Shown here: piece by piece, positions 25,085 to 34,856 of the stretch
How positions within the stretch are numbered: the stretch's first letter is position 1
Layout of the letters: each line of letters starts with the position of its first letter
Assembly (NCBI GenBank): GCA_902545405.1
Contig: CACCFT010000001.1
Location: 62,001 to 126,000, forward strand
Length of the DNA stretch: 64,000 nucleotides
Source of the DNA: an uncultured Pelagibacteraceae bacterium
GTDB taxonomy: Bacteria > Pseudomonadota > Alphaproteobacteria > Pelagibacterales > Pelagibacteraceae
Direction of reading: 5' to 3'
Position numbers and translations under genes: made by a program
Notes under the pieces: generated by a model
Told to the model about the DNA's origin: nothing
What the model saw: the letters and a program-made list of their open reading frames with translations, nothing else
The model's database searches: none

Positions 25085-26155
25085 TTACAATTTAACTCCT
25101 GCTCCTTTTAAAAACTTAGCATTTTTGTCTAAGGCTAATCTTGGACTAGCTTCTAAATCCATATTATCAAATTTCTTTATCTTATATTTTTCTAGACCTA
25201 CCAATGCTATCATTGCTGCGTTGTCCCCACATAGTTTAATATCTGGAAAAATTGTCTTAAAGCCATTCTCATTACTCAATTCGATTAATTTTTTTCTTAT
25301 ACCTTTGTTTGCCGCAACTCCTCCAGCAACAACAAAAGATTTTTCTTTAAATGAACTTTTTAAAAATTCCTTAAAAGCAATTTTAGTTTTAATACATAAT
25401 ATTTCCTCGATAGTTTTTTGAAAAGATGCTGCTAAATCAGATTTTTCCTGTTCTGAATTTATATATTTCGTTATTCTTAGTATTGCAGTTTTAAGTCCTG
25501 CAAAAGATAAATTGCATCCACCTTTATTTATTATTGGTTTGGGTAATTTAAATTTATTTGGATCACCTTTTTCTGCAAATTTTTCTAACTTTGGACCACC
25601 TGGAAATTCTATTCCTAAAAGTTTTGCAGTTTTGTCAAATGCTTCTCCTAAAGCATCATCAATTGTTGTTCCTAATCTTGTATAACTGCCTAATCCATTC
25701 ACACTTAAAAATTGACTGTGTCCACCTGAAATTAACAGGAGTAAATAAGGATAATTAATATTAGTTTGAAGTCTTGGACTTAAAGCATGACCCTCTAGGT
25801 GATTTACACCAATAAATGGAACTTTTAAAGATGATGCAAGTGATTTTGCAAAATTTAAACCAACACTAAGACAAATTATTAAACCAGGTCCAGATGTTGC
25901 TGCAACAGCAGATATTCTTTCAAGAGTTACACCACTTTCATCCAAAGCTTTTTTTGCAATTAAATTAATTTTTTCAACATGTGACCTTGCAGCTAATTCT
26001 GGAACAACTCCTCCAAATTCTTTATGAATTTCAAATTGACTTGAAACTATATTTGATAAAATTTTTGGTATACCACTTTCGTTATCTTGAATAATTGAAA
26101 CTGCTGTTTCATCGCAACTTGTCTCAATTCCTAATATTATTGGGCTTTTATTCAT
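25085..26155 (-). CDS. tsaD: tRNA N6-adenosine threonylcarbamoyltransferase TsaD
   Basis: 356 aa. Kae1/TsaD motifs: LGIETSCDETAVSI at the N-terminus, the metal-binding NHLEGHALSP with H119 and H123, LLISGGHSQF, GEAFDKTAKLLG, VAGGVAANKGIR and CGDNAAMI with the third metal ligand Asp. It transfers the threonylcarbamoyl group to A37 of ANN-decoding tRNAs with TsaB and TsaE, which are not in the window. It is divergent from hemC over 58 bases, a gene pairing common in alphaproteobacteria. Confidence 0.97.
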   Translation of the reverse strand: MNKSPIILGIETSCDETAVSIIQDNESGIPKILSNIVSSQFEIHKEFGGVVPELAARSHVEKINLIAKKALDESGVTLERISAVAATSGPGLIICLSVGLNFAKSLASSLKVPFIGVNHLEGHALSPRLQTNINYPYLLLLISGGHSQFLSVNGLGSYTRLGTTIDDALGEAFDKTAKLLGIEFPGGPKLEKFAEKGDPNKFKLPKPIINKGGCNLSFAGLKTAILRITKYINSEQEKSDLAASFQKTIEEILCIKTKIAFKEFLKSSFKEKSFVVAGGVAANKGIRKKLIELSNENGFKTIFPDIKLCGDNAAMIALVGLEKYKIKKFDNMDLEASPRLALDKNAKFLKGAGVKL

Positions 26156-26213
26156 AAATTATTTTTTATAATTAATACAATTAATCTATAAGAATGTAAT
26201 AAAAATAACTTTT

Positions 26214-27125
26214 ATGAAAAGAGCTAATCTTGTAATTGGAACACGTGGAAGTAAGTTAGCAATGATTTACGCTGAAAATGTGAAAAAAGAACTAAAAAAA
26301 TATTTTTCGAATGAGATAGAATTAAAAAAAATAGTAACAACAGGAGATCAAAAACAAAATGAGAGATTATCTGAAATAGGAGGAAAAGGATTATTTTCAA
26401 AACAAATTGAAAAAGATTTATTAAATAAAAATATAGATATAGCAGTACATGCCTTCAAAGATATGCCTACTGAAGAAACTGAAAATCTCTTAACTAATAA
26501 TTTTTTAAAAAGAAATTCTCCTAATGAAATTTTAATAAGTAAAAATAATATAAAATTTGAAGATTTAGAGCCAAACTCAATTATTGGTACATCATCATAT
26601 AGACGAGAATATCAACTTAAGAAAAAAAGACCCAACTTAAAATATAAACTTATTAGAGGAAATGTTGATACCAGAGTTCAAAAATTAGAAAAAGGTGAAT
26701 ATGATGCAATCATTCTCTCAAAAGCAGGACTAGATGCTTTAAATTTACAACATAAAATTTCCCAAGAATTCAGTGTTGATGAACTTATACCTTGTGCAGG
26801 TCAAGGGATTATAGCAATTCAATGTAGAGAAGATGATAATGAAATTAAAAAATTACTTGAAAACATTAATGATGAAGAAACAAGAACTGTTGCAAAAGCA
26901 GAAAGAGAGGTCTTAAAAGTTCTTGAAGGAGATTGTGACACTGCAGTTGGTGTATTTGCAAAATCAAATGGCAAAAAAGTAGACCTATTGACTGAATTGT
27001 TTTCTGTTGATGGAAAAAATAGATATTTTATAAAAAAAAGTCTTCAAAAAGATAATATTGAGTTTACTAGTAGAATGGTTGGAGAAGAGCTTAAATTAAA
27101 ATCAAAAGGTACTTATAAAAATTAA
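26214..27125 (+). CDS. hemC: Hydroxymethylbilane synthase (porphobilinogen deaminase)
   Basis: 303 aa. Motifs: GTRGSKLAMIYAE, GGKGLFSKQIEKDLL, AVHAFKDMPTE with the catalytic Asp, GTSSYRREYQL, RGNVDTRVQKL and the cofactor-attachment Cys241 in LEGDCDTAVGV. It condenses four porphobilinogens to hydroxymethylbilane on a covalently bound dipyrromethane. It is followed by hemD after one base, giving a two-step tetrapyrrole unit that supplies haem for the ccm system in this window. Confidence 0.97.
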   Translation: MKRANLVIGTRGSKLAMIYAENVKKELKKYFSNEIELKKIVTTGDQKQNERLSEIGGKGLFSKQIEKDLLNKNIDIAVHAFKDMPTEETENLLTNNFLKRNSPNEILISKNNIKFEDLEPNSIIGTSSYRREYQLKKKRPNLKYKLIRGNVDTRVQKLEKGEYDAIILSKAGLDALNLQHKISQEFSVDELIPCAGQGIIAIQCREDDNEIKKLLENINDEETRTVAKAEREVLKVLEGDCDTAVGVFAKSNGKKVDLLTELFSVDGKNRYFIKKSLQKDNIEFTSRMVGEELKLKSKGTYKN

Positions 27126-27126
27126 A

Positions 27127-27825
27127 ATGCATATTTTATTAACCAGACCATTAGATGATAGCAAAGAATTAATTTTAAAATTTACTTCGATGAAACATAA
27201 AGTTTCTCATTTACCTTTATTACAAATAAAAAAAATAGAAACTCAAGAAATAAATTATAGCCAATTCAAAGGTGTCATTTTTACGAGCGCTAATTCTTTA
27301 AAAAATTTAAATATTTCAAAAATAGATAAAAAAATAATTTGTTTTTGTGTTGGTCTTGCAACAGAAAGAAAGGCAAAAGAATTAGGCTTTCAAAATATTT
27401 TCTGCGCTGAAGGTAACGTAAATAATCTTAAAGAATTAATTTTACAAAACTTTGATCCAAAAATTGGACCAATGGCCTACATTAGTGGAGAAATTGTTTC
27501 TTATAATCTTGATAAAGACTTAATTTCAGAAAACTATGTTATCAAGAGAATTATAAATTATACTGCAATACCTAATGAAAATTTAAGTGATGATTTTTTA
27601 AGAGATATCAAATCTTCTGTGCCAGAAATTGTTTACATATATTCCGAAAATAGTGCGAAGACATTTTTTACCTTAATTAAAAAATATAATTTAGATAATA
27701 TTTGGATGGAAACTAACCTAATGTGTATGGGCGAAAAAGCATCTTCAGCATTGAATGACATAAAATGGAAAAAAATTTTTCTTTTTAACCCTGGTGAAGA
27801 GGAGTTTTTACTATATAAAATTTAA
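27127..27825 (+). CDS. hemD: Uroporphyrinogen-III synthase
   Basis: 232 aa. HemD is poorly conserved, but the start HILLTRPLDDSKEL, the GVIFTSANSLKN motif, FCVGLATERKAKELGF and VYIYSENSAKTFF match the two-lobed fold, and the position directly behind hemC is decisive. It closes and inverts ring D of hydroxymethylbilane. It is spaced two bases from the mscS-like gene, so hemC-hemD-mscS-yggT-folD may be one transcript. Confidence 0.92.
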   Translation: MHILLTRPLDDSKELILKFTSMKHKVSHLPLLQIKKIETQEINYSQFKGVIFTSANSLKNLNISKIDKKIICFCVGLATERKAKELGFQNIFCAEGNVNNLKELILQNFDPKIGPMAYISGEIVSYNLDKDLISENYVIKRIINYTAIPNENLSDDFLRDIKSSVPEIVYIYSENSAKTFFTLIKKYNLDNIWMETNLMCMGEKASSALNDIKWKKIFLFNPGEEEFLLYKI

Positions 27826-27827
27826 AA

Positions 27828-28913
27828 ATGGACGTTTTAAATAAACTAAATGAGTTATTTTTATCTGTTTGGAAGCAGGGAATTCTTGGGGTAGATTTCT
27901 TTCAGATAATAGTAGGTCTTGGAATATTTGTATTATTTTTAATATTTAGGGGTCTAATTAGTAAACTTGTAATAAAAAAGTTAGAATTAATTTCAAAAAG
28001 GACAACTAATAAATTAGATGATACTTTTGTAAAATCTATGGAAGGTCCTGCAAGGTTTCTTCCAATTGTTCTTGGTGTATTTTTTGCCAGTTACTATATG
28101 TCATTTGATAATGAGACTAGGGGTTTTATAGATAACATTAACAGAACTTTAATAACAATTTTAATATTTTGGATAATACATCAGATAATTGAGCCAATAT
28201 CGTATATTTTAAGTGGATTAGATAAAGTACTGACAAAAGAATTAATAGGCTGGATTATAAAGTCTCTTAAAATTTTAATTTTTATTTTAGGCGCAGCGGC
28301 TGTTCTTGAGTTATGGGGAATCAAAATTGGACCAATAATTGCAGGACTAGGTTTATTTGGAGTAGCAGTAGCATTAGGTGCACAGGATTTATTTAAAAAT
28401 TTAATCTCAGGAATTTTAGTTTTAGTTGAAAAAAGATTTAGAATTGGTGATTGGATTAAAGTCGAGGGAGTTATTGAAGGGGTTGTTGAGAACATTGGAT
28501 TCAGATCAACTGTTATAAGAAAATTTGACAAATCACTGGCAATTATTCCTAATTTTCAATTTGCAGAAAACGCAGTGATTAATAACACAAGAAAAACTAA
28601 CTGGGCTATTAGTTGGATAATAACCCTCCAATATGACACTACAATTGATCAATTAAAAACAATAAGGGATGAAATTGAAGATCACATAAATAAAGGTGAT
28701 GATTATGATCAATCTGTTGGAGTCGCCGTAAGAATAGATAAGTTTTCAGATAGCTCGATTGATATGTATGTTAGATGTTTTACAAAAACAAATAGTTGGA
28801 CTAATTATTTACAAGTAAAAGAAAATTTGGCACTTGAAATAAAAAAAATTGTTGAAGGTAAGGGAGCTGCTTTTGCATTTCCTAGTCAGTCCATCTATGT
28901 TGAAAAAAAATGA
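27828..28913 (+). CDS. MscS-family mechanosensitive channel
   Basis: 361 aa. Helices lie at about 20-42, 75-90, 105-125, 138-165 and 170-195. The pore-lining helix and beta domain follow the family pattern: IAGLGLFGVAVALGAQDLFKNLISGILVLVEKRFRIGDWIKVEGV, then the upper beta domain with VVENIGFRSTVIRKFD and IPNFQFAENAVINNTR. It opens under membrane tension to release osmolytes. The two extra N-terminal helices are usual for medium-size MscS homologues. Confidence 0.94.
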   Translation: MDVLNKLNELFLSVWKQGILGVDFFQIIVGLGIFVLFLIFRGLISKLVIKKLELISKRTTNKLDDTFVKSMEGPARFLPIVLGVFFASYYMSFDNETRGFIDNINRTLITILIFWIIHQIIEPISYILSGLDKVLTKELIGWIIKSLKILIFILGAAAVLELWGIKIGPIIAGLGLFGVAVALGAQDLFKNLISGILVLVEKRFRIGDWIKVEGVIEGVVENIGFRSTVIRKFDKSLAIIPNFQFAENAVINNTRKTNWAISWIITLQYDTTIDQLKTIRDEIEDHINKGDDYDQSVGVAVRIDKFSDSSIDMYVRCFTKTNSWTNYLQVKENLALEIKKIVEGKGAAFAFPSQSIYVEKK

Positions 28914-29200
28914 TTGCTATATTTTATTTAGCTCTTCAAATTTTAAAACTTTATTCATATGTTGTAATCGCTAATGTCGTTATAAGTTGGTTGGTCGCTT
29001 TTAATGTACTAAATACAAGTAATCGGTTTGTATATTTAATATTAGATTTCACTTATAAAATGACAGAACCGATTTTAATGAAAATTAGAAGATTTTTACC
29101 TAACCTAGGTGCTTTTGATATTTCTCCTATCGTACTTCTTTTGTTGATATGGTTCATAGAAATGTGTATGAAACTCTACATTGCACCACTAATATTTTAA
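28910..29200 (+). CDS. YggT-family membrane protein
   Basis: 96 aa, two YggT-type hydrophobic segments (about 5-30 and 70-92). The family pattern is PILMKIRRFLPNLGAFDISPIVLLLLIWFIE. Its ATG overlaps the mscS-like stop by 4 bases (ATGA). YggT proteins are linked to osmotic or cell-division functions in some bacteria; the pairing with an MscS channel suggests envelope stress. The folD gene starts 3 bases after its stop. Confidence 0.9.
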   Translation: MIAIFYLALQILKLYSYVVIANVVISWLVAFNVLNTSNRFVYLILDFTYKMTEPILMKIRRFLPNLGAFDISPIVLLLLIWFIEMCMKLYIAPLIF

Positions 29201-29203
29201 CAA

Positions 29204-30049
29204 ATGATTTTAATTGATGGAAAAAAAGCTGCTGCTGATTTAAGAAAAGAGCTCAAGAAAGAAGTCTTATCTTTAAAAGATAAGCATAATAAAGTACCAG
29301 GTTTAACAGTCATATTGATTGGTGATTTAGCACCTAGTCAAATTTATGTTAGAAATAAAGAGAAATCTGCCAATGAAGTGGGCCTTAAATCAGAGGTGAT
29401 TAGATACCCTGACAGTGTTGAAGAAAGTGAAGTTTTAAAAAAAATCGATGAACTTAACAATGACGATTCTGTTTCAGGAATTTTAGTTCAGCTCCCACTT
29501 CCTAAACATATTGATAAACAAAAAGTTATAGAGGCAATTATGCCAGAGAAGGATGTAGATGGATTTCATCCCATGAATGTTGGTAATCTGTCGTCAGGTT
29601 ATGAAAGTTCTATTCCATGCACTCCTTTAGGTTGTTATCTATTAATAAAAAAAATCGAACCAAACCTTAATGGGAAAAAGGCTGTAATTATTGGAAGATC
29701 AAATTTAAATGGTAAGCCAATGACACAGTTGTTGTTGAAAGAAAATTGCACAGTTACAATTACTCATTCAAAAACAAATGATCTTAAGGGTGAATGTTTA
29801 AAAGGTGACATTATAGTTGCTGCTGTTGGAATTCCTGAGCTTGTGAAAGGTGATTGGGTGAAAAAAGATGCAATTGTTATTGATGTTGGAATTAATAAAA
29901 CTGAAAACGGCTTAGTTGGTGATGTTGCATTTGATGAAGTATCAAAAGTCGCAAAAGCTTTAACTCCAGTTCCAGGTGGAGTCGGACCTATGACTATTGC
30001 ATGTTTACTTAAAAATACAATCGAATGTTTTAAAAGAGCGAATAAATAA
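29204..30049 (+). CDS. folD: Bifunctional methylenetetrahydrofolate dehydrogenase / methenyl-THF cyclohydrolase
   Basis: 281 aa. Motifs: QIYVRNKEKSANEVGL with the catalytic Tyr and Lys, VSGILVQLPLPKHID, PEKDVDGFHPMNVG, the NADP site VIIGRSNLNGKPM and the closing PVPGGVGPMTIACL. It makes 10-formyl-THF, a cofactor of PurH encoded at 11426. It converges on the ybbP-like gene with five bases between and no obvious terminator. Confidence 0.97.
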   Translation: MILIDGKKAAADLRKELKKEVLSLKDKHNKVPGLTVILIGDLAPSQIYVRNKEKSANEVGLKSEVIRYPDSVEESEVLKKIDELNNDDSVSGILVQLPLPKHIDKQKVIEAIMPEKDVDGFHPMNVGNLSSGYESSIPCTPLGCYLLIKKIEPNLNGKKAVIIGRSNLNGKPMTQLLLKENCTVTITHSKTNDLKGECLKGDIIVAAVGIPELVKGDWVKKDAIVIDVGINKTENGLVGDVAFDEVSKVAKALTPVPGGVGPMTIACLLKNTIECFKRANK

Positions 30050-30054
30050 ATTTA

Positions 30055-32592
30055 CTATTGATTTCTTATTAATGGATAAACTTTAGGACTTAAGTATTTA
30101 AGATTGGTTAGCATAATTAAAATCAAGGTCACAATTCCTATAGAGGCACCAAGGTAAATTAAAACTTTAAAATCAAATTGCCAAACTAATTCAAAAATAT
30201 TCTCCATTATAAATTTTGATCCAATTACTGCAAAAAAAATTGCAATTAATATTACCGACATAAAAATAATTATAAATTCTATCAAAGACGAAAATATAAT
30301 TTCTTTTTTTGAAAAACCTAAAATTTTAAATACAAGATTTTGGTACTCTTTTACTTTTCCTTGGACCATTATAGCACTTGAGATAACAATCAATCCAATG
30401 ACAATTGTTACACCAGAAATTAGGGTTACAGCTATGAAAACTTTATTTAAAACTGATGTTACTTTATTCAGGTAATCGGCAATTTTTATCATAGATAAAC
30501 TAGGTAATACTTCTAACATTTTGGTTTCGTCGAAATTATCTGGATTTTTAAACTTAGCAGTTGCTAAATATTCATGAGGAATTTTTTTTGCAAATTGTGG
30601 ATTAAATAACATTGCAAAATTAATACTTAGATCACGATAATCAACTTCTCTAAAATTAACTATTTCTCCATTAATTTCTCGACCATAAATGTTTAAAGTA
30701 AAAATATCTCCCAACTCAATATTAAAATCTTTAGCCACTTTTGCATCTAGCGATATCTGAAGTTGGTTAGGTTTTGATAAATCCCACCATTCTCCTTTTA
30801 AAATTGGGTTATCTTTAGGTATATTTTCAACCCAAGAAGATCTTCTTTCACTTCCAATTACCCAATAACTATCATTATCTGGTTTAATATAGCTATTTGG
30901 ATTCACACCATTAATTTTTACTATCCCAGAAGAAACCATAGGCACTATTTCGATGTTCGCATCAGGGTTCATTTTGTAAACACCTTGTTCAAATTTTTTT
31001 TTTTCACCTTTTTGAATTCCAACAAAAAAATAATCAGGTGCAATATCCGGAATAGATCTTGCAATTTCTCTTTTAAAATTTGTTCCAACTAAAGCTAAAG
31101 TTAATAATAAAGTTACACCTAAGCCTAAAGACATAATAGTGATAGGTGTGATACTTTTTGTTTGAGTTATATTTTTTATCGATACTTTTAAAGAGATATT
31201 TGAAATAAAATTAAATTTTTTCAGTAAATAAATTATAATTTTCGAAAGTAAAAAAAATACAATTAGACATATAAAAAAAGCCAGAAAATAACCCAAGCTA
31301 TAAGAAGGCCTTTCAGATCCTAGTGTAAACAATAAAACTAAAAATGATAACAAGATAAAACTCAAAATAACTGACTTTTTTGAGTAATAAAATTGTAGAT
31401 TTTGGAATACATTTCTAAATAGGTTTGATGCTTTAACTTGATCAATTGAACTTATTGTTGGTATTGAAAAAATTATAAGAACTAACAAACCTACAATAAA
31501 TATTTTTATAAAATTAATCAAAGAGAACTTTGGATAAACATTTAATCCCAACCCATCAGATAAATATTTATCTGCAATTGGTACAATTAAAAAACTTGAG
31601 CCATAAGAAATTACAGTAATAATAAATAATAATATTAATAATTGAAGATAATAAAGTGTTTTTATATTCCCTGAATAAAATCCTACAGCTTTTCTTACAG
31701 CTATAGACATATTATTCTGGTTAATAAATGACAACAATGTATTAGCGATACCTATTCCAGCAATTAACATTGCACTAATTGAAACTAAAGAGAGAAATTG
31801 GGAAAAATTATTAATTATCCTTTTTAATCCACTTGCTGAATTTTCTGGAAATCTAAGTTTTACTTTTTGGTCATCTTTAAAAATATCTTTGATCTTACTT
31901 TCTATTTTTTCTGGATCATCACTTGGTTTAAATTTTACTTTATATTCATAATTTAAAAAACTACCTATTCCATTTAATTTTAGTATCTCCAAAGTTTGTT
32001 TTCCTGCTAATGCCCAATCTCCAAAAGCTACAAACCCACTGACATCAGGTACAGATTTTATAATTCCAACAACTATGAAAATTTGATCTTGTACCTTAAC
32101 TTTGTCATTTATTTTTATCTTTAAAGTTTTTGATAAACTTTCATTAATCAAAATTGTCTTTGGTTCCTTTTGCATTCTTTCATAAGCATCTTCTGGCTCA
32201 TAAATAACTTCACCGTAAAGTGGATATTTTTCATCAACTGTTTTAATTCTTGTAAATAATGATTTATTTTTTTCTCTGCCTGTCGTAGAAAGCATTGTAC
32301 TGAACTCTATCATTTGTGAGACAGTTGAAAATTCCTTTACTTTATTCACTAAATTAAGATTCCCCTGATTACGGTTATAATCGATTTCGAGATCTCCACC
32401 CAAAAGAACTTTTGCATTATCATTAAGCTCTTTTTTTAAACTATCTTCGATTGTAAAGATGGCACTTAAAATAAAAAGACTGATAAACAGCGTTACAATA
32501 ATGCTTGAAATTTTTTTATAATTTCTGCTTAAATCCTTTAAAGCATACTTGAATATTAAACTTAACTCCGAAGAATTATTTAATTTTTCCAT
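30055..32592 (-). CDS. ABC transporter permease, YbbP/FtsX type
   Basis: 845 aa, about ten membrane helices in two FtsX-like sets separated by large periplasmic domains. FtsX signature regions lie around SAMLIAGIGIANTLLSFINQNNMSIAVRKAVGF and near the C-terminus (VTLISGVTIVIGLIVISSAIMVQG, EYQNLVFKILGFSK). Length and the ybbA-type ATPase plus tesA neighbours match the YbbAP system. It overlaps the ATPase gene by 17 bases. Such transporters are proposed to extract or move lipophilic molecules; the substrate is unknown. Confidence 0.9.
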   Translation of the reverse strand: MEKLNNSSELSLIFKYALKDLSRNYKKISSIIVTLFISLFILSAIFTIEDSLKKELNDNAKVLLGGDLEIDYNRNQGNLNLVNKVKEFSTVSQMIEFSTMLSTTGREKNKSLFTRIKTVDEKYPLYGEVIYEPEDAYERMQKEPKTILINESLSKTLKIKINDKVKVQDQIFIVVGIIKSVPDVSGFVAFGDWALAGKQTLEILKLNGIGSFLNYEYKVKFKPSDDPEKIESKIKDIFKDDQKVKLRFPENSASGLKRIINNFSQFLSLVSISAMLIAGIGIANTLLSFINQNNMSIAVRKAVGFYSGNIKTLYYLQLLILLFIITVISYGSSFLIVPIADKYLSDGLGLNVYPKFSLINFIKIFIVGLLVLIIFSIPTISSIDQVKASNLFRNVFQNLQFYYSKKSVILSFILLSFLVLLFTLGSERPSYSLGYFLAFFICLIVFFLLSKIIIYLLKKFNFISNISLKVSIKNITQTKSITPITIMSLGLGVTLLLTLALVGTNFKREIARSIPDIAPDYFFVGIQKGEKKKFEQGVYKMNPDANIEIVPMVSSGIVKINGVNPNSYIKPDNDSYWVIGSERRSSWVENIPKDNPILKGEWWDLSKPNQLQISLDAKVAKDFNIELGDIFTLNIYGREINGEIVNFREVDYRDLSINFAMLFNPQFAKKIPHEYLATAKFKNPDNFDETKMLEVLPSLSMIKIADYLNKVTSVLNKVFIAVTLISGVTIVIGLIVISSAIMVQGKVKEYQNLVFKILGFSKKEIIFSSLIEFIIIFMSVILIAIFFAVIGSKFIMENIFELVWQFDFKVLIYLGASIGIVTLILIMLTNLKYLSPKVYPLIRNQ

Positions 32593-33241
32593 CTTTAATT
32601 TTAATTTTTCGTTTTGCTTTGTCTGCTAATTTTGGATCATGTGTGACCATTATTAAAGAAGACCCTTCTTCTTTGACGTATTTAAATAAAATTTCAGAGA
32701 TCATTATTGAGTTTTCGGTATCTAGATTACCAGTTGGTTCATCAGCTAAAATCAAATCTGGTTTCATTGCAATAGCTCTTGCAATCGCCACACGTTGTTG
32801 CTCTCCACCAGATAATTGACTTGGAAGATTATTGAATCTATGTTTTAGACCAAATCGATCTAATAAACTTTTTGCTTCTTTCTCTGGATTTTTAAATTCA
32901 TTAAGTTCAAGTGTTAAAGCTACATTTTCAACAGCTGTATAATTTGGAATTAAATAGAAAGATTGAAATATAATTCCTATATTTTGCTTTCTAATTTCAG
33001 ATACTTCGTCTTCATTAAGATTTGTTATTTCCCTGTCTTGAAATATAATTTTCCCTGAGGTTGGACGTTCTAGTCCACCAATAAGCATAATCAAGCTTGT
33101 TTTTCCTGATCCACTTTCTCCAACCACAGATACAGTTTCTTTTTTTTTTATAGTTAAATCAATATTTTTTAAAACATTGATATTGTCCTTCCCAGTTTGG
33201 TATTTGAGATTTATTTTTTTTAATTTAAGAAGTGTGTTCAT
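32576..33241 (-). CDS. ABC transporter ATP-binding protein, YbbA/LolD type
   Basis: 221 aa from the preferred start. Walker A GESGSGKTS, Q-loop IIFQSFYLIP, signature LSGGEQQRVAIARA, Walker B LILADEPTGNLD and H-loop MVTHDPKLADKA are all present. The upstream ATG at 33287-33289 would extend the protein through tesA's signal peptide region; the ATG at 33239-33241 gives MNTLLKLKKINLKYQ, the normal family start. That codon shares the bases CATG with the start of the divergent tesA gene. It energises the adjacent YbbP-like permease. Confidence 0.93.
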   Translation of the reverse strand: MNTLLKLKKINLKYQTGKDNINVLKNIDLTIKKKETVSVVGESGSGKTSLIMLIGGLERPTSGKIIFQDREITNLNEDEVSEIRKQNIGIIFQSFYLIPNYTAVENVALTLELNEFKNPEKEAKSLLDRFGLKHRFNNLPSQLSGGEQQRVAIARAIAMKPDLILADEPTGNLDTENSIMISEILFKYVKEEGSSLIMVTHDPKLADKAKRKIKIKDGKIK

Positions 33242-33848
33242 GAATAAAAGTTTATTTATAAAAATATTGTTATTCTTTCTAGTGCACATAAATGCAAGTG
33301 CAATAGAAAAGGTTATATTATTCGGCGATAGTTTAATGGCGGGTTATGGTCTACCTAAAGAACAACACTTATCTTTGGTTTTAGAAAGTAATCTCGTTAG
33401 GAGTGGTTTAAATATTAAGGTAATAAATGGAAGTGTGTCAGGAAGTACTTCTTCTGGTGGATTGAATAGAGCAGAATGGAGTTTATCAGAACCCGGTATT
33501 GATCTAATCATCCTTGGTCTTGGGGCAAATGATATGCTTAGAGGAATTCAACCAGATGAAACTGAGAGAAATTTAGAAGAAATAATTAAAATCGCTAACA
33601 GTAAAAAAATAAAAATTATAATAGCTGGGATGGTTGCGCCAACAACTCATGGAACTAAATATAAGAAAAATTTTGATGCTATTTATCCTAAATTATCAAA
33701 AAAATATAATTTACCTTTAATTCCATTTTTGCTAGAGGGTGTTGCTCTTGATCCAAATCTAAATCAACAAGATGGCATACATCCTAACAAAGCTGGAACA
33801 ATAGTTATAAGTAATACAATTCAAGATATTATTTCAAAAAATTATTAA
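33240..33848 (+). CDS. tesA: Arylesterase / thioesterase I / lysophospholipase (TesA)
   Basis: 202 aa. A signal peptide (residues 1-21, cut near ASA/I) directs it to the periplasm. SGNH blocks: VILFGDSLMAGYGL with Ser31, the SGSTSSGGLNR Gly block, ILGLGANDMLRG with Asn, and DGIHPNKAG with D178 and H181. The start at 33240 is preferred over an upstream ATG (33177), which would add a hydrophobic stretch inside the ybbA-like gene. The divergent tesA/ybbA order is the same as in E. coli, supporting the name. Confidence 0.93.
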   Translation: MNKSLFIKILLFFLVHINASAIEKVILFGDSLMAGYGLPKEQHLSLVLESNLVRSGLNIKVINGSVSGSTSSGGLNRAEWSLSEPGIDLIILGLGANDMLRGIQPDETERNLEEIIKIANSKKIKIIIAGMVAPTTHGTKYKKNFDAIYPKLSKKYNLPLIPFLLEGVALDPNLNQQDGIHPNKAGTIVISNTIQDIISKNY

Positions 33849-33854
33849 TCGGAT

Positions 33855-34856
33855 ATGAAAAAAAAATATCATCATTTAGCAAATGGCACATTTCGTAATC
33901 CTGAAGGATCAAAGGTGATTGATATGAATTTCAATTGGTCGTTTAAGGTCTTTAACCAAGAAAAAAAAAAATTAGATATGACTTTTCCTGAAAGTAATAT
34001 CATTAAAAAAGAAAAAGTTTTATTGGACTTAAATAATTTCCAAAAAGAAGATTATGTAGCGTGGATTGGTCATGCAACATTTTTATTAAAATTAGGGGAA
34101 ATAACGATAATAACAGATCCAGTTTTTTCAAAAAATGCAGGACCTTTATTTTTTGGGCCAAAGAGATTTACCGAACCAGCATTAAAACTTAATGAGATAC
34201 CAAAAACAGATATTTTTCTACTAACTCACAATCACTACGATCATCAAGACATGAAAACAATAATGAGATTTCCTTATAAAGAATCTAAAGTCCTGGTACC
34301 TTTAGGACTAAAAAAATATTTTAAAATTAATAGATTTAAAGATGTAAATGAAATGGATTGGTATGATCAAATAAGAATAAATCAGAATTTAAATATTACT
34401 TTTTTGCCATCAGTCCATTGGTCAAAAAGGAGTTTAACGGATACTAACAAAACTTTATGGGGCAGCTATTTGATTGAATATAAAGGAAAAAAAATATTAT
34501 TTTCATGTGATACTGGTGTTGGAAAAATATATAAAGAATTGGGAGATAAGTATGGTCCAATTGATTTAACATTTATTAACATTGGCGCATATAATTTTTA
34601 TCCTATGGCTTCAATTAAAGATTCTTCTGCTTACCACACTAACCCTGAAGAAGCCCTTGGACTTGCTAAAGATTTAAAAAGTAAAAAAGTAATTGGAATG
34701 CATTGGGGAACTTTTGTCTTATCACTTGAACCAATATTAGAGCCACCTTTAAGGTTTAAGCAAAATGCAGAAAAATTTGGATTTAAAAAAGATGATGCAA
34801 TTATTTTTAAAATTGGTGAATTTAAATTATTTAAAGAGCTTTTTGATACTAACTAG
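33855..34856 (+). CDS. MBL-fold metallo-hydrolase (NAPE-PLD/UlaG-like)
   Basis: 333 aa. Metal-binding motif LLTHNHYDHQD (HxHxDH), an upstream AWIGHATFLLKL strand with ITDPVFS, the PSVHWSKR His, LFSCDTGVG with the bridging Asp, and the last ligand in GMHWGTF. The arrangement resembles N-acylphosphatidylethanolamine phospholipase D-like hydrolases. No signal peptide, so it is likely cytosolic. It sits 6 bases behind tesA, hinting at a lipid or acyl-ester substrate, but this is an inference. Confidence 0.88.
   Translation: MKKKYHHLANGTFRNPEGSKVIDMNFNWSFKVFNQEKKKLDMTFPESNIIKKEKVLLDLNNFQKEDYVAWIGHATFLLKLGEITIITDPVFSKNAGPLFFGPKRFTEPALKLNEIPKTDIFLLTHNHYDHQDMKTIMRFPYKESKVLVPLGLKKYFKINRFKDVNEMDWYDQIRINQNLNITFLPSVHWSKRSLTDTNKTLWGSYLIEYKGKKILFSCDTGVGKIYKELGDKYGPIDLTFINIGAYNFYPMASIKDSSAYHTNPEEALGLAKDLKSKKVIGMHWGTFVLSLEPILEPPLRFKQNAEKFGFKKDDAIIFKIGEFKLFKELFDTN

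Noticed and set aside
28181..28531. 116-aa minus-strand frame within the mscS-like gene
   Set aside because: Antisense shadow with low-complexity composition; the plus-strand MscS motifs are unambiguous.
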